A stretch of 64,000 nt of DNA, taken from Perilla frutescens (Eukaryota; Streptophyta; Magnoliopsida; Lamiales; Lamiaceae). The notes below the pieces were generated by a model, which was given only the letters and a program-made list of their open reading frames with translations, was not told the origin of the DNA and did not search any database. How positions within the stretch are numbered: the stretch's first letter is position 1; each line of letters opens with the position of its first letter. Shown one piece after another: positions 32,702 to 44,983 of this stretch. A program made the translations under genes and the position numbers. The DNA lies in the NCBI GenBank assembly GCA_026008535.1, contig BRKX01000001.1, positions 74,226,317-74,290,316 on the forward strand. The letters are read 5' to 3'.

Positions 32702-34714
32702 TCATAACTCAGTTTTAACAAGAACTAATTCTGGAGTTTCTGAGGGAGATACCACAGTAGATGGATGCTGAAGCCAATCTTTTGCACAGATGAGGGCCTG
32801 CAGAGTTTTAGGTCTCAATGAGCTCAAGTAACCATCCATCTTTCTCTCACCGGAGTCGAACACGGATTCAGGTGGGACGGTGGAGAGTGGAATGGATAGC
32901 ACGTCGGAGGCCAGTCTGGACAAGGTCGGATACTTTGATCTATTGTCTCTCCACCAACCCAAGACATCGAACTCTTGCACACGGGGCATAACAGATTCCT
33001 CTAGATACTGGTCTATTTCGGACTTCACGTGTGTTTCGCCCATGATATCAGATTCGCCCATGATCTCAGATATATCCACATCAAAATCCGGGAAGTCGTC
33101 ATCATCTGTTTTCACCAGATGCTCATTGCCAGCGGCTTCTATGCCAGGGGCAGGAAGGGTCAGCATCATGTACTCGAGAAAGAGATCGTGCAGGCCCTGA
33201 TCAACTATCTTGATCCAAGCCTCCGCATCCTCACCATATATCCTGGAGAAGCTAAATTCGACGAACTTCATCTTGAACCTTGGGTCCATCACACCAGCAA
33301 TTGCTAAAACCAGGTTGCAATCTTCCCAGAACTTGGTGAAATTTTCCAGCAACGGTCTTGTCAGCATGCTGACAAAATAATCCTGGCTCACAGCACCATG
33401 CAAGAGTTCAAAATAAAGTTTCCACACAATATCGAAGAATGAGTTCGTTGTTGGATATACAGGTGATGTTAGTATGTTGGCCGCCTCGTAAAATATTTTC
33501 AAGTATGAGCACAGAGTTTCCACCTGCACCCATTCCTCCAAGGACATAGTCAACTTGTAATCTGGATCAGAAGTATCCAAACAATAAAATACTTCCTTTA
33601 GCTCGGAAGCAGCTACCAGCATTTGGTAAGTGGTATTCCATTGCGTCAGATCATCAATCAATAGGTTCTTTGTACTGGGAACTTGAAGCTGTTGTTTCAG
33701 TCTAATAAATCTTTCTTCATTAGCATCTGAAGTTTTAACATACTTCACACTCTGCCGCACCTTGTGAATGGTTTCCCTCATGGAACCTATAGCATCCTGT
33801 GCCATGCTCCTCAACGTACGAGCATAGCAGCTGTTAATTAACAGTTGACCTCTGAGAATAAGGGAGTTCTTGACCGGTAGTAGATTTCTGAGATTTTCTC
33901 TGGCACTTTGATCCGCATTAGTAAGGTCGAGAGTGACATTAAATAGCTTGTCCTCAATTCCCCAATCACCCAAGCAAGCAGCAATAGCATGAGTGAAGGC
34001 TATATCCGAATCAGGACACTGTACTACAACAACATTAAATATCCTTCTTTGCAATTTCCAATCATGATCGGTAAAGTGACCTGTTAGCAGAACATAAGCC
34101 AAGCCCTGATTTGAAGTACACAAGTCCACTGTAAGGTTTAAACGTCCTGGAATTCCACTAATAAGGTCCATAAGCTTCTGCTTCTCTCTCGTGTAAATGC
34201 CCATAATCTGCTCGTGCAGTAGGCTCACACTAGGAACATTAAACTGAGGCTGAAGACTCCGTGCAAAATTTACAAAACCAGAGTGTTCAACCATACCAAG
34301 AGGATAATTGTGCTGAACTATCATTTTAGCAAGATCAAAGCTGCAGCTATCACCATCAAAATAAGTGCTTGGGACTCCATTTGAAGCACGACAGCGCTTT
34401 CTTGGTATGTTAGTACCATTCACAGGGGGTGCTACATGTGGAATCACTTGGTCTTTCTCCTTCTTATTTCGGGCAACAGGGCAGATCCCCAAATCAATAT
34501 GCCGTTTTAGATGACTGGTTCCAGCTACTTTTGAGCCTGATATATATGCAAACGATTTTTTGCACTGGTTACAAAATGCCTTGACACACTCAGGATTAAC
34601 AGTCTCAATTGTGAAGTGTTCCCAGACCATGGACTTTTTCCGCCTCCGTTTATTTGGCTGGGCATCTGAATTGGGGAAAGCGCTTTGATTAATAGATATA
34701 TCCATTTTATACAT
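32702..34714 (-). CDS. Domesticated hAT transposase, BED zinc-finger protein (RICESLEEPER/DAYSLEEPER-like)
   Basis: One uninterrupted 670-codon exon. Residues 21-27 (NKRRRKK) are a likely nuclear signal. A BED zinc finger follows, with WEHF, C48/C51 and H68/H72. A transposase core spans about 150-500, and the hAT dimerisation region (DVLGWWRDNRSKYPTLSRLASDVL, SVFDSGERK) is near the C-terminus. Relatives such as DAYSLEEPER are transposase-derived nuclear regulators essential for plant development. Signs of domestication: a 5' untranslated exon and intron with standard splice sites, no terminal inverted repeats seen, and loss of residues of active hAT enzymes. The usual DNAxxN motif reads LDLTNADQ, and RCxxH is not recognisable in RGQLLINSCYARTL. 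The ORF is intact and of family-typical length. The start ATG is the first after the acceptor AACAG. A second ATG three codons on is possible. Confidence 0.88.
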   Translation of the reverse strand: MYKMDISINQSAFPNSDAQPNKRRRKKSMVWEHFTIETVNPECVKAFCNQCKKSFAYISGSKVAGTSHLKRHIDLGICPVARNKKEKDQVIPHVAPPVNGTNIPRKRCRASNGVPSTYFDGDSCSFDLAKMIVQHNYPLGMVEHSGFVNFARSLQPQFNVPSVSLLHEQIMGIYTREKQKLMDLISGIPGRLNLTVDLCTSNQGLAYVLLTGHFTDHDWKLQRRIFNVVVVQCPDSDIAFTHAIAACLGDWGIEDKLFNVTLDLTNADQSARENLRNLLPVKNSLILRGQLLINSCYARTLRSMAQDAIGSMRETIHKVRQSVKYVKTSDANEERFIRLKQQLQVPSTKNLLIDDLTQWNTTYQMLVAASELKEVFYCLDTSDPDYKLTMSLEEWVQVETLCSYLKIFYEAANILTSPVYPTTNSFFDIVWKLYFELLHGAVSQDYFVSMLTRPLLENFTKFWEDCNLVLAIAGVMDPRFKMKFVEFSFSRIYGEDAEAWIKIVDQGLHDLFLEYMMLTLPAPGIEAAGNEHLVKTDDDDFPDFDVDISEIMGESDIMGETHVKSEIDQYLEESVMPRVQEFDVLGWWRDNRSKYPTLSRLASDVLSIPLSTVPPESVFDSGERKMDGYLSSLRPKTLQALICAKDWLQHPSTVVSPSETPELVLVKTEL

Positions 34715-35850
34715 CCTGTTATCATATAAAAGAAACAGAGATCATTAGTGAACCATAGGTTTTCTTTAGATCGAGGAAATGTCTATAATACAAATTCAAA
34801 GGCTAGTAAAGCATGCCCATGAATTAATAATATATACATTATAAGTAAAGCATCAAATCATAACAGTGTTACAGATCCTGCTCACACAACATGACAAGGT
34901 AAGCATGTTAACTTAGCAGTCCTATGCATTACCAACAGTTGACATTGAAGCAATACTTTACATTGACAATCAACGGAATCCTCATTAACAATCACACATA
35001 GAAACCGAGGGTGATTTCAAAATTAAAAGGGTTTCATTACTAGACTAAAGTATTGTGCATTCATATTCCAAGTTAATTATTCATTGTGTTAATTCCTTGA
35101 TAGTAAGCAGTGTCCAGCACAACCTACTGTTTAACACTCAAAATACGATTCCACCCAGTTAAAGGAATAAACTTGCACCCATATTTCATGAAATAATAAA
35201 CTATAGTGCTGAGAAACAGATGATTAAGACGGAGCCCTTATCCGAAAACCATGGCAACGAATGAGGCATTGCATGTCAAATCTACATCCCTCAACTCTAC
35301 AAACGGATCGAGACAGTAACCTCTTTAATCGAATACAACCATAAACGCACATAACATACAAAGATTACGCAACATACTCTTCCTCTTCCCACACAATAAC
35401 AACACCCACATGCCAAATCATACGCTAAATCAAGATAAACCACATTCATCAACTCCACAAGGGGCCTTGCACGCCAAAAACAAATACAAACACACACACA
35501 CTGCACAAATATAAATAAACCCCCCTACGCATAACACACACCCCACATGCCCCATCATATACAAGAAATTGTTTTGTAACGCATATGATCATCAAACCAA
35601 AGAACAATAGTGTAAAAGAAGCAAACTTGAATGCACTGCATTAACAAAAAAAAAACCCAGAAACCCAAAATCCTCCTCCATCACCACACGCTAAGAGGGG
35701 ACAAAAAGAAACCGCCATTCACCGTTGAAATCAAGAAAACACAACCGAAACAACACGACATCAAGCAATACTTACTTCCGAGATTCTCCGCCACCGGAAA
35801 CCTTATGGGTTTAGGGTTTTACAACTCAGTAGTTCTTTTCCGAGAGAGAG
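34715..35850 (-). other. 5' UTR intron and first non-coding exon of the RICESLEEPER-like gene
   Basis: On the minus strand, acceptor AACAG|G at 34716-34717 lies one base before the ATG. A strong donor, GGAA|GTAAGT, is at 35775-35776. The leader exon lies at 35776 to about 35850 and ends in a GA-rich tract (35840-35870). The intron is about 1.06 kb. Leader introns are common in domesticated transposase genes. Confidence 0.6.
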
Positions 35851-36704
<854 letters not shown>

Positions 36705-36759
36705 ATATGATTCTTCAAATTTTTTTGGGCTATAAACGGATAGAGTAATTCACAAGTTA

Positions 36760-36900
36760 CTCGAGACTTAAAGTGTTCATTTATTTTTTAAATGAATTGA
36801 GTTCCAGCTTTTAATCGAGTTCGATTAAATTATTGAATCGAGCCAGAACATAGTAATATTCAACTCGGTCAGCTTGCAAACATGTTTGAGTTCGAGTTTA
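36760..36900. repeat. Dispersed TCGAGCTCGA-type repeat, copy 2
   Basis: Clustered TCGAGTT/GAGTTCGAGT words of the same type as 20.56-20.83 kb. Confidence 0.5.
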
Positions 36901-37258
36901 ATCGAAATTTTTTTACAATTTAATTTATTTTAGTTTTCTTGACAAAATATTAAATTTATTATAATTTAATATTTAATAAAATATTTTATAAAGATACATG
37001 TGATACTTTTAGACTTTTGAGTTATACTTTTTAATATTGTGATTGATACTAAATTTTACGTTTTTTTTTTATTACGGATTGACCGTCTGATGGTGCATGA
37101 GATGCTTAATAAAAATCAAGACGATTATAAGCACCAAATGTCCTTAGACTTAAACTTTGAAAAGATCAATGCAACAGTAAATATACCAAATAATAAAGCA
37201 ATCTAGATATATGTTGATCTTTTTTAGTAAAAAAAATGTTTGAGTTGAATTAAGAACT

Positions 37259-38215
37259 CAATAGTGACTAATAGTTATGTGATATAGTTAGAATTGAAAT
37301 AATAATGATGATGATGATGATGATGATGATAATAATATAGATTTGATTATATTAAAAAATGTTGTAATGAGTATATAATAACTAAACTCGGGATTTGTCT
37401 ATAAATTATAAAATATGTAATAGGATATAATAAGTAAATTCAAACTATGTAAGGCAGGACACTTTTTTACTTCAAAAACAATAAATAAATAAGTATATAT
37501 AGGTAATAAAGATCTCAATTCTTCTTTCTATATTGTTGCCATAAATAATAAAAGCGACACACATGCTTATATATATTGATAAAGACTTGTGTTAGAACCG
37601 TTAGACGGATATTAAGATTCGATCCGGATCCGGGTCACAATGAAATGTCACCAGATATGAAGTTAAGTATCACCAATCATAAACGGAAGTGTCACATACT
37701 ATGAACTAAAGTGTCACCGGATATGAAGCAGCATAAGTCTTAATAAATTTTAATATTTTTTTAGTAATATCTTTAACTATTATGTGAAGTCCTATCAATT
37801 GTAACATGAAGTATCACTAACATAACAAGCATGTACAGCGAACTATCACGTTGAATTATTAAAGCAAATAACAATGAAGTGTCACCGAATATGAAGTTAG
37901 GTATTACCAATCATGAACTGAAGTGTCACATATTATGAACTAAAAGTGTCACCAGATATGAAATATTTTTTAGTAATATCTTTAACTATTGTGTGAAGCC
38001 TAGTGTCACGAGAAATGAAGCTAAGTATCACCAATCATAAACTGAAGTGTCACATACTATGAACTAAAGTGTCACTATATATGAAGCTAGAAAAACAGGT
38101 TGGGTTATGACCCGTCTAACGAAAACGACCCATTAGACCGTCTCACAGGAGACCACCCCATATATATTTGGTTTCATTGAGATCCATGCTCTTAATCAAT
38201 AGTGACTAATAGTTA
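37259..38215. repeat. 19-bp direct repeats enclosing GTGTCACC repeat units
   Basis: CAATAGTGACTAATAGTTA occurs at 37259-37277 and again at 38197-38215. Between them, a roughly 90-bp unit (TGAAGTGTCACC, ATGAAG, TATCACCAATCATAAACTGA, AGTGTCACATACTATGAAC) recurs from about 37641, 37874 and 37994 up to 38091. A (GAT)n tract lies at 37302-37330. The right part holds GACCCGTCTAAC and AGACCGTCTCACAGGAGACC. It looks like a non-autonomous element or tandem array. Confidence 0.65.
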
Positions 38216-39636
38216 ATTTTGTTCATCGATGAGATCCATGCTCTTCTTACAATTGTCAAACTGGCCCTCGCCAGAGGTGACTTCAAGGTACATTCTTTAG
38301 TTTTAATTTGAGTGTGTCACGCCTTAAAATTATTACTTTTCTTTCATTATTTTCTACAAATTTTAATTTCTTTTGATTTAGTATAATTTTGTACTATTGT
38401 TTAGGATTTATTCCACTCAATTAGGGTTAATTATAATTCTTTTTTAATATATAATTTTTATTTTTTAGTTGGTATAATTAATTCTTTGGGTTGATATAAT
38501 TTTTTAAAGTTTTAATTCTTTGCAATGAATATTAATTATGATTAGTTATATATAATAAATTTTATTTTTTTATAAAAAATATTATCAACAATACATAATC
38601 TTATTGTTGGCACACGATTGGTGTATACAAGTTGGGACTAGAGGATCTTTGCTCGGGTAAAACTTGAACTCATCAAAATAAAAATTTATTATTTATGGAG
38701 GCCTAGGGCAATTTAAAAGAGCAGATATCCTCTAGAGGATCCCTAAGTTTGGAATAATTGACCCAAAAAATCAACTATATTAACTAAACCAAAAGAAATC
38801 AAAATTGAATAAAAAATGAAAGAAAATTAATAATTTTTGGGTTTGGCACACGATTGACACACACACACACACAAGTTGGGGTTAGAGGATTTGAGGTGAA
38901 TTTAAATCATATCATAAATTTAATTATCTTATATATATATATAACCAAATTAAATCAAAGATTCTTTTTGTTTTTGAAGTGCATTGGTGCAACTACGGTG
39001 GAGGAATACAAAGAACACATCGAACAAGATGTAGCATTAAACCGCAGGTTTCAGGCCATCAAAATTGCGGAGCCATCAAGAGACGACGCCGTCGCTATGC
39101 TCAAGGGCTTAGCTCCGACACACGAGATGCATCACGACGTCATCTACACTCAACCGATACTCATCCATGCCGTCGATCAGTCCATGCACTACGTTCGAGA
39201 GCGCCGCCTCCCCAGCAAGGCCGCTGACCTGATCGATGAGGGCGGGACGAGATCACGCATGCTCGGCCAAACATTCGTCACCACGGCGGAGATCGAGCAC
39301 GTGGTGTCAGCTTGGATGATGGAGCCACCCGCTCGGGATCCATGAGGCCTTGAAGACGCCCTGAAGAAAAGTCTGGCCGGGCAAGACGAGGCCATGGCGA
39401 CCGTGAGCCGCTGCATTCGCAGGCCCGTGTTGGAATACGAGACGAAACAAAGCCCCTCGGCTCGTTCATATTCACCGGCCCGAGCGACGTGGGGAAAACG
39501 GAGATGGCTTTGAATGTGTTGCTTCGGGTGGGAAAGTTTTGAATGTGTTGCTTCGGATTTTGGATGATGGAAGGGTGAGAGATGAAAAGGGAAAGACAGT
39601 TGATTTTAGGAACACTATTGTAATAGTAACATCAAC
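38216..39636 (+). pseudogene. Clp/HSP100 AAA+ ATPase pseudogene
   Basis: Exon-like piece 38216-38287 encodes Walker B ILFIDEIHALL, then LALARGDFK, ending at a proper donor. The acceptor TTTTTGAAG near 38979 resumes with CIGATTVEEYKEHIEQD, ALNRRFQ, AEPSRDDAV and KAADLIDE, the NBD1 of ClpB/ClpC/ClpD chaperone-disaggregases. After an in-frame TGA (39343-39345) come SLAGQDEAM and IRRPVLEYE. A one-base frame change gives KPLGSFIFTGPSDVGKTEMA (NBD2 Walker A), then DDGRVRDEKGKTVDFRN and VIVTS. Missing are the N-terminal domain, about 13 residues after Walker B, the middle coiled coil, and about 60 residues between Walker A and LLRILDDG. A 19-bp direct repeat (39509-39527 and 39538-39556) marks that last junction. 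A retained intron shows it is not a processed copy. It cannot make a working unfoldase. Which Clp subtype it derives from is unclear. Confidence 0.85.
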
Positions 39637-40604
39637 TTAACTTACTGTTGCCATACCGGCTTCATCAGTAAATTTCCCTACATCATCCATATTTAATTTG
39701 AAAACATGGAGAAGATATAATCATCAGAAAAAAGAAAGGTCTCTCCTGACTTATTTAGAAGGAAAAAATTTACAGCTTATACACATCAATTTCTTGTCTG
39801 ATCTTATGCAGTTGTGATATCAACAATAGCTAAGAGGCGGCAGAAGTTAGGAATGCATTTACAAGTAAAAGGCCCTATTGTCACCATAATTTTGCCTTCA
39901 AACATTTCTAAATTAAAAAAACTTTGAATAAAAGCCATAAATCGAGTCATATCTACCAGTGAAAAATATATAAATAACCACATTATACGATCCGACAGAT
40001 ATGACTCAGTAAATAAATATCAAGTTAAATAAATAACCACATTATATGATCCGACAGATATGACTCGATAAATAAATAACCACATCAAAAACTTTTATCA
40101 AGTTAAGTTAAATAAATATCATATAACAGATCATCCGATTTTTTTAAAACGGTTCAACCGGTCGATCCAGTAATCCAGTGACCCAGTAAATTAACCGGTT
40201 TAATATCCGGTCCGGATTTAAAAATATTGTTTACAACAACCGTACCCAGCTTCCAAGTTCTAACATAAAACTAGAAAGACTTTATTTATCTACAAAATTG
40301 GAATTGCCAGCAAGACTTATAGTCTATAGACGCATGCATGGTATGGTATTTACATATTGAAGTTGTTGGTCTATAAATGCATACATAGAATGGTATTTAC
40401 ATATTGCAGTTGCGGAGACATCAGACATCATTGAGAAACTCATCAGCGGTGGCCACGCGAATAAGGAGTTGAAGATTGACTGCGATTTTTCTTGATCGCA
40501 CGAATTGGACCATAGGTTTGTAGGAGTGTACTCGGTGGCGATGACGGCCGCAACGGCGACAAATGAATCGGTACTAGTTAATTTGGAGGCGGCGGCAGAA
40601 TATG
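39637..40604. other. Spacer with short satellite-like repeats
   Basis: Around 39980-40120 short phrases such as AATAACCACATTATA, GATCCGACAGATATGACTC and AAATAAATA recur twice. Around 40150-40205 a GC-richer patch (GGTTCAACCGGTCGATCC, TAACCGGTTTAATATCCGG) resembles a common plant transposon end. No gene assigned. Confidence 0.45.
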
Positions 40605-41317
40605 TATCGGCAGATCAATTGTTTCAAAAAAATTTCTCCCCAAATCATCCAATCCTTCCATCATGTAAAGCCAACGCCTTTTCATCGCCCTAACATAAAT
40701 GCTAGCTAGCATACCGCCGACTACCATTTAAACAATCTGGTGGCTAATTAGCCAATAGTCTCCAAAAGCAATGGTATTATTCATCGCCACCCTAATGACT
40801 TGAAAAATTGATATACATAAGGCTGTTGTACATACAAGCATCCCTACCTTCTTTAAATGATCCATGCGACGGTTGTGCCTCCCGCGATAATTTTTCACAG
40901 AATCAGTAAGTCTGTACCAGAAACAGATCATCCACACTAAGAGCTTGCAGAAATTTACAATCAATGCACAAAACAGATAAAATTCAATTGAACATAATAA
41001 ATAGTCAATGTAAAATCTTCATTTATCATTGACCTCTGCTGGAGAATACAAAATTCAATACATCCGTTGAAGAATCAAAATCGAAATGCGGCAACTAATT
41101 CATCAATTCTCTATCTCTGCAGCAGAATCAAAAAAAAAAAAAAAAGCAACACATAAAATACACATGAAAAAACCAAACAGCAACCACGAAAGTAGAGATT
41201 TAACGTTTTCAGTTGGAGAATCAAAAAAGTAACCACAAAAGTAGAGATTTGACATTTTTAGCTAGACAATCAAAATCGAATGTTAATCTCAACAACTCGT
41301 ATGTTCGAGAAAGATGT
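40605..41317 (-). pseudogene. Duplicated gene fragment, copy A (unknown membrane-protein-like)
   Basis: The minus-strand reading contains GMLVCTTALCISIFQVIRV and FGDYWLISHQIV. It has a hydrophobic character, but I cannot name the family. The whole segment, including the downstream GCAGAGG and TGCATTGATTG parts, is repeated at 44196-44983. Frames are short and interrupted. Confidence 0.6.
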
Positions 41318-41533
41318 TGTCTGTGGGATAATATAGAATGTTCAAACTCAGGACATAGAGCAGAGATGTGATCCAAGTTATTTATTGCAACAAGAATTAA
41401 ACCTAGCAAAGAGAAAGTTTTTCAAGAAATATAAGAGTAAAGAAGAACACAAATAACCCTAACCCCCCAAATTGAGGTTTGTCAGTGACCTAAATCCATA
41501 TCAGATAAGACCATTATTAATTATTAATGACTT

Positions 41534-42183
41534 TGTTAGGAAAAATAATCAAAAGAAGCCTTAAATGGAGTTTTGATGAGATGTCAAAACACTCTAGAAA
41601 AACTGAAGAAAAGTCCAACCGAACTGAAGATTTAGGCGATCCAAGTTGAAGGCTAAGCCAACCGAATTGAGGCTCAGACAAATTTAACTGGAGGCTAAGT
41701 CAACCGGACTTAAGGGTTTGTCAACTGAACTGATAACCAAGCCAGCCAAACTGAATATCAAGGCAACCTAACTCTCTAGCTAAGTGTGAGCCGTCAACCT
41801 AGTTGAGGTAACATTGTAAAGAAACTCACTGTTATCAGGTCCAGTCAATTTTCATTCATTGTATAATTTGTAAGGTTAACTCAGATTATATAGCGAATTT
41901 GTCCTTTCTGCGGAAGGAAGAGAGAACGTAGAATTTTTGAGACTTTGAACCTCTATAAAATCGATCTTGTGATGTATTGTTTTTATTATCTTAAATTGCT
42001 TATCTTTTGAAACTACGCACAAGATCACACGACTTGCACTCATCATACACAAATTGAAAATAGACAAATCGATAAGTTCAAACGAGTTAAAAGACCCTTA
42101 ACGTTTTCCGCACTCTATTAAAAGTTTTTGAAATCAATTTATTCACCCCATCTTAACTGATATCGACTTATCCGGGACCAACA
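41534..42183. mobile_element. Solo LTR of a retrotransposon with 5-bp target duplication
   Basis: It begins TGTTAGG and ends GGGACCAACA, the TG...CA ends of LTRs. Flanks are GACTT (41529-41533) and GACTT (42184-42188), a perfect 5-bp duplication. The 3' half has the Ty1/copia-like sequence CAATTTATTCACCCC close to the end. No internal domain, primer site or polyprotein follows, so this is a 650-bp solo LTR left by recombination. Confidence 0.88.
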
Positions 42184-42188
42184 GACTT

Positions 42189-43458
42189 CACAGAAAAAAA
42201 AAAAAACCCCGCTCGTGCCTGAAAAATGAAGAAATAAAAAATCAACTCTTATAGAAAACTTCAATTTCAACTTTACTTGCACATGCTCAATTCAACGTTG
42301 AAATGCAAAATGAAGAACAATTAGGAAAACTTAACTCCGAACAACAGTAGTCACTATGAAAAAATATATAATATTCACAATTTTGGTCAATAGTTTGTTC
42401 GAACCATGACATAAATTAAAACCGTATCAGCAACAAAACCTCATCAATTACCAATGGAATTGCTTGGCACAACGGCCTCTGGTATGGTAGCGTAGGTGAC
42501 TCTCGACGATGAGGGCTTGCTTAATTGCAAAAGTATTTTTATATACGATGTAGACGAAAAATATCGCTCAAAAATTGAGTAGCCAAAATTGTGCATGTTC
42601 AAATGGTGCAAAATATATATGTTGCTAGTTGGGTTGAGCTAAATGGGTCGGTTTATTTAAAAACGAAGAAAGGCCTAAATGTAACGTGAAATGAGTTTTT
42701 CGTTGTAACCTCGGTGGCATTGCTGGTTTAAGCTCTCTCTGAAATCGATTTATTGCCGAAGATTGTTTGGTGTGATGCATCGTTTTATCTTTACTTTTTA
42801 TACATGCTTCATTTTATGATCGACCCAATTAATAAGGTCCAATTTTACTATATTTTTAAGTCCGTCTGTTTACGGCCCAATAGCCACATTAATAGTTTAT
42901 AATTTATTTTATATATACATATTTTTGACGTAGAAAATAATTTAAGTTTTCTACTTAATGCATACTTTGAGTACTATAATTTCATTTTTCGCCTTTATTT
43001 TTAGTGTAGAATCATGTGGTGAAACCATGCTCCTATTTTTATTTAAGTATAGATGTCTAGTTCGAGTGTTACATACATTGGGATTGTCCAATAAAGACTT
43101 CCAAATATTCATATCACAATTAGCCAACATCAATAATTATCACTTAATTCGATATATAGCTCCATAATGAAATATGTGTGATTACCAGATCAAATCTTCT
43201 ATTTACATTTCATGTTATATTTTATGTGTCATTATCATTAATCGATGACATGTACAGTAACTTCCACACCTATGTATTTGATAACATCATAAATGTACAC
43301 ATGTTAAGTGTTAATGATAATAGAACAAGAAATGTAAGTAACACGAAATTTAATCATAAATCTAATCTGTATCACACACACATCTATTAATGATAATGGA
43401 ACATAATATGTAACAAGAGATCTAATTCGGTGTAATTGTATATTATTAGAAAATAGAT
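42189..43458. other. Spacer
   Basis: No exon recognised. Composition becomes strongly AT-rich after 42.8 kb. Short ORFs lack homology. Confidence 0.4.
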
Positions 43459-44018
43459 ACAGTAAAACCTCAGTAAATTAATACTCGTTAAATTAATAAA
43501 CTTTTTAAGATAATATTTTTCTCCAGCTCCCGACTTGGGTCAGTTGAAAATGTCATAAATATTGATAAGATAATAACATAATATAAATTTGGAAAACTCC
43601 TGTAGAAAATATATGATCCCTTCAATATCATAACTTAATAATTTTAAAACTACATACATAGTTAATTTATTTTAGTGAAACGTAACTGTAGTGTTTTTTA
43701 TTTTTCTTAAAAGTACTACCGTATTAACTATTCCAAAGGTACTACCGTATTAACTTTCAAATGTAAATCTTTTTAATGTATAAAGAATGATATATTTGTA
43801 CTCACATAATGTGGAATAATATCAATTTAATAACATGATACATAAATTAATAAGATACAATGGTTTTTTATATTATCAAAATTCATTTTCATTGAATCAT
43901 GAAAACACTCTTTTAATTAATAATATTAATTTATGAATTAAATAATATTACTATAAAATAATAAATTTATGTAAAATCTCATGCTCCAACCCTATTAATT
44001 TATAGAGGTTTTATTATA
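43459..44018. mobile_element. MITE with AGTAAAACCTC(A/T)(G/A)TAAATTAATA ends
   Basis: The left end ACAGTAAAACCTCAGTAAAT and right end ATTTATAGAGGTTTTATTAT are inverted. Inside are many TTAATAAATT/AATTAATAA words. This end sequence is widespread in plant genomes. A target duplication was not clear. Confidence 0.6.
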
Positions 44019-44195
44019 TTTTATCTTTAAAAAGTGTGGTTATATTTAATTATATAAATTATTGTCGTGTTCCCGTACCCGTGTCTAATTTTTGGATCAT
44101 TTTCGACTATGTCCACGTATCCTAAATTTCAAAGGTTAATATGTCAGATTCCTAAATATGTATCCGTGTCAAACACCCGTACCCGAGTCCTAAGT

Positions 44196-44983
44196 ATCGG
44201 CAGATCAGTTGTTTCAGAAAAATTTCTCCCCAAATGCTTTCATCATGTAAAGCCAACGCCTTTTCATCGTCCCAACATAAATGCTAGCTAGCATGCCGCT
44301 GACCACCATTTGAACAATCTGGTGGCTAATTAGCCAATAGTCTCCAAGAGCAATTGTATCATTCCTCGCCACTCTAATGACTTGAAAAATTGATACACAT
44401 AGGCTTGTTGTACATACAAGCATCCCTACCTCTTCCATGATAATTTTTCACAAAGTCAGTAAGTCCATCATCCACACTCCCAATACGCAAAATGTCATGA
44501 TTAAGTGTGATAGTCATACGGATTCAGCCTCACTATCCCCTAATCTCATAGTAATAACTTGTACAATACCGGTAACAAAATAATATCTATCAATGCAGAG
44601 ACAGAGGAAGAGCTTGCAGAAATTTTCAATCAATGCACAGAACAGATAAAATCCAATTGAACATAATAAATAGTCAATGCAAAATCTTCATTTATCACTA
44701 ACCTCTGCTGGAGAATACAAAATTCAGTACATCCGTTGAAGAATCAAAATCGAAATGCGGCAACTAATTCATCCATTCTCCATCTCTACAGCAGAATCAC
44801 AAAAAAAAGCAACACATAAATTTTAACACATGAAAAAAACAGCAACCACAAAAGTAGAGATTTAACGTTTTCAACTGGAGAATCTAAAAAGTAACCACAA
44901 AAGTAGAGATTTAACATTTTTAGCTGAACAATCAAAATCGAATATTAATCTCAACAACTCGTATGTTCGAGTAAGATGTTTTC
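44196..44983 (-). pseudogene. Duplicated gene fragment, copy B (unknown membrane-protein-like)
   Basis: It matches copy A at about 90% by eye. Its minus-strand frame at 44214-44438 (74 codons) reads EEVGMLVCTTSLCVSIFQVI, DTIALGDYWLISHQIVQMVV, SGMLASIYVGTMKRR. Copy B has about 100 extra bases near 44466-44605 that copy A lacks, so A carries a deletion or splice-like loss. Beyond 45060 there is a leader-like GC-richer stretch. No function assigned. Confidence 0.6.

Noticed and set aside
37641..38091. CRISPR-like spaced repeats
   Set aside because: The units are long, contiguous and degenerate with no uniform spacers, and the window is plant nuclear DNA.
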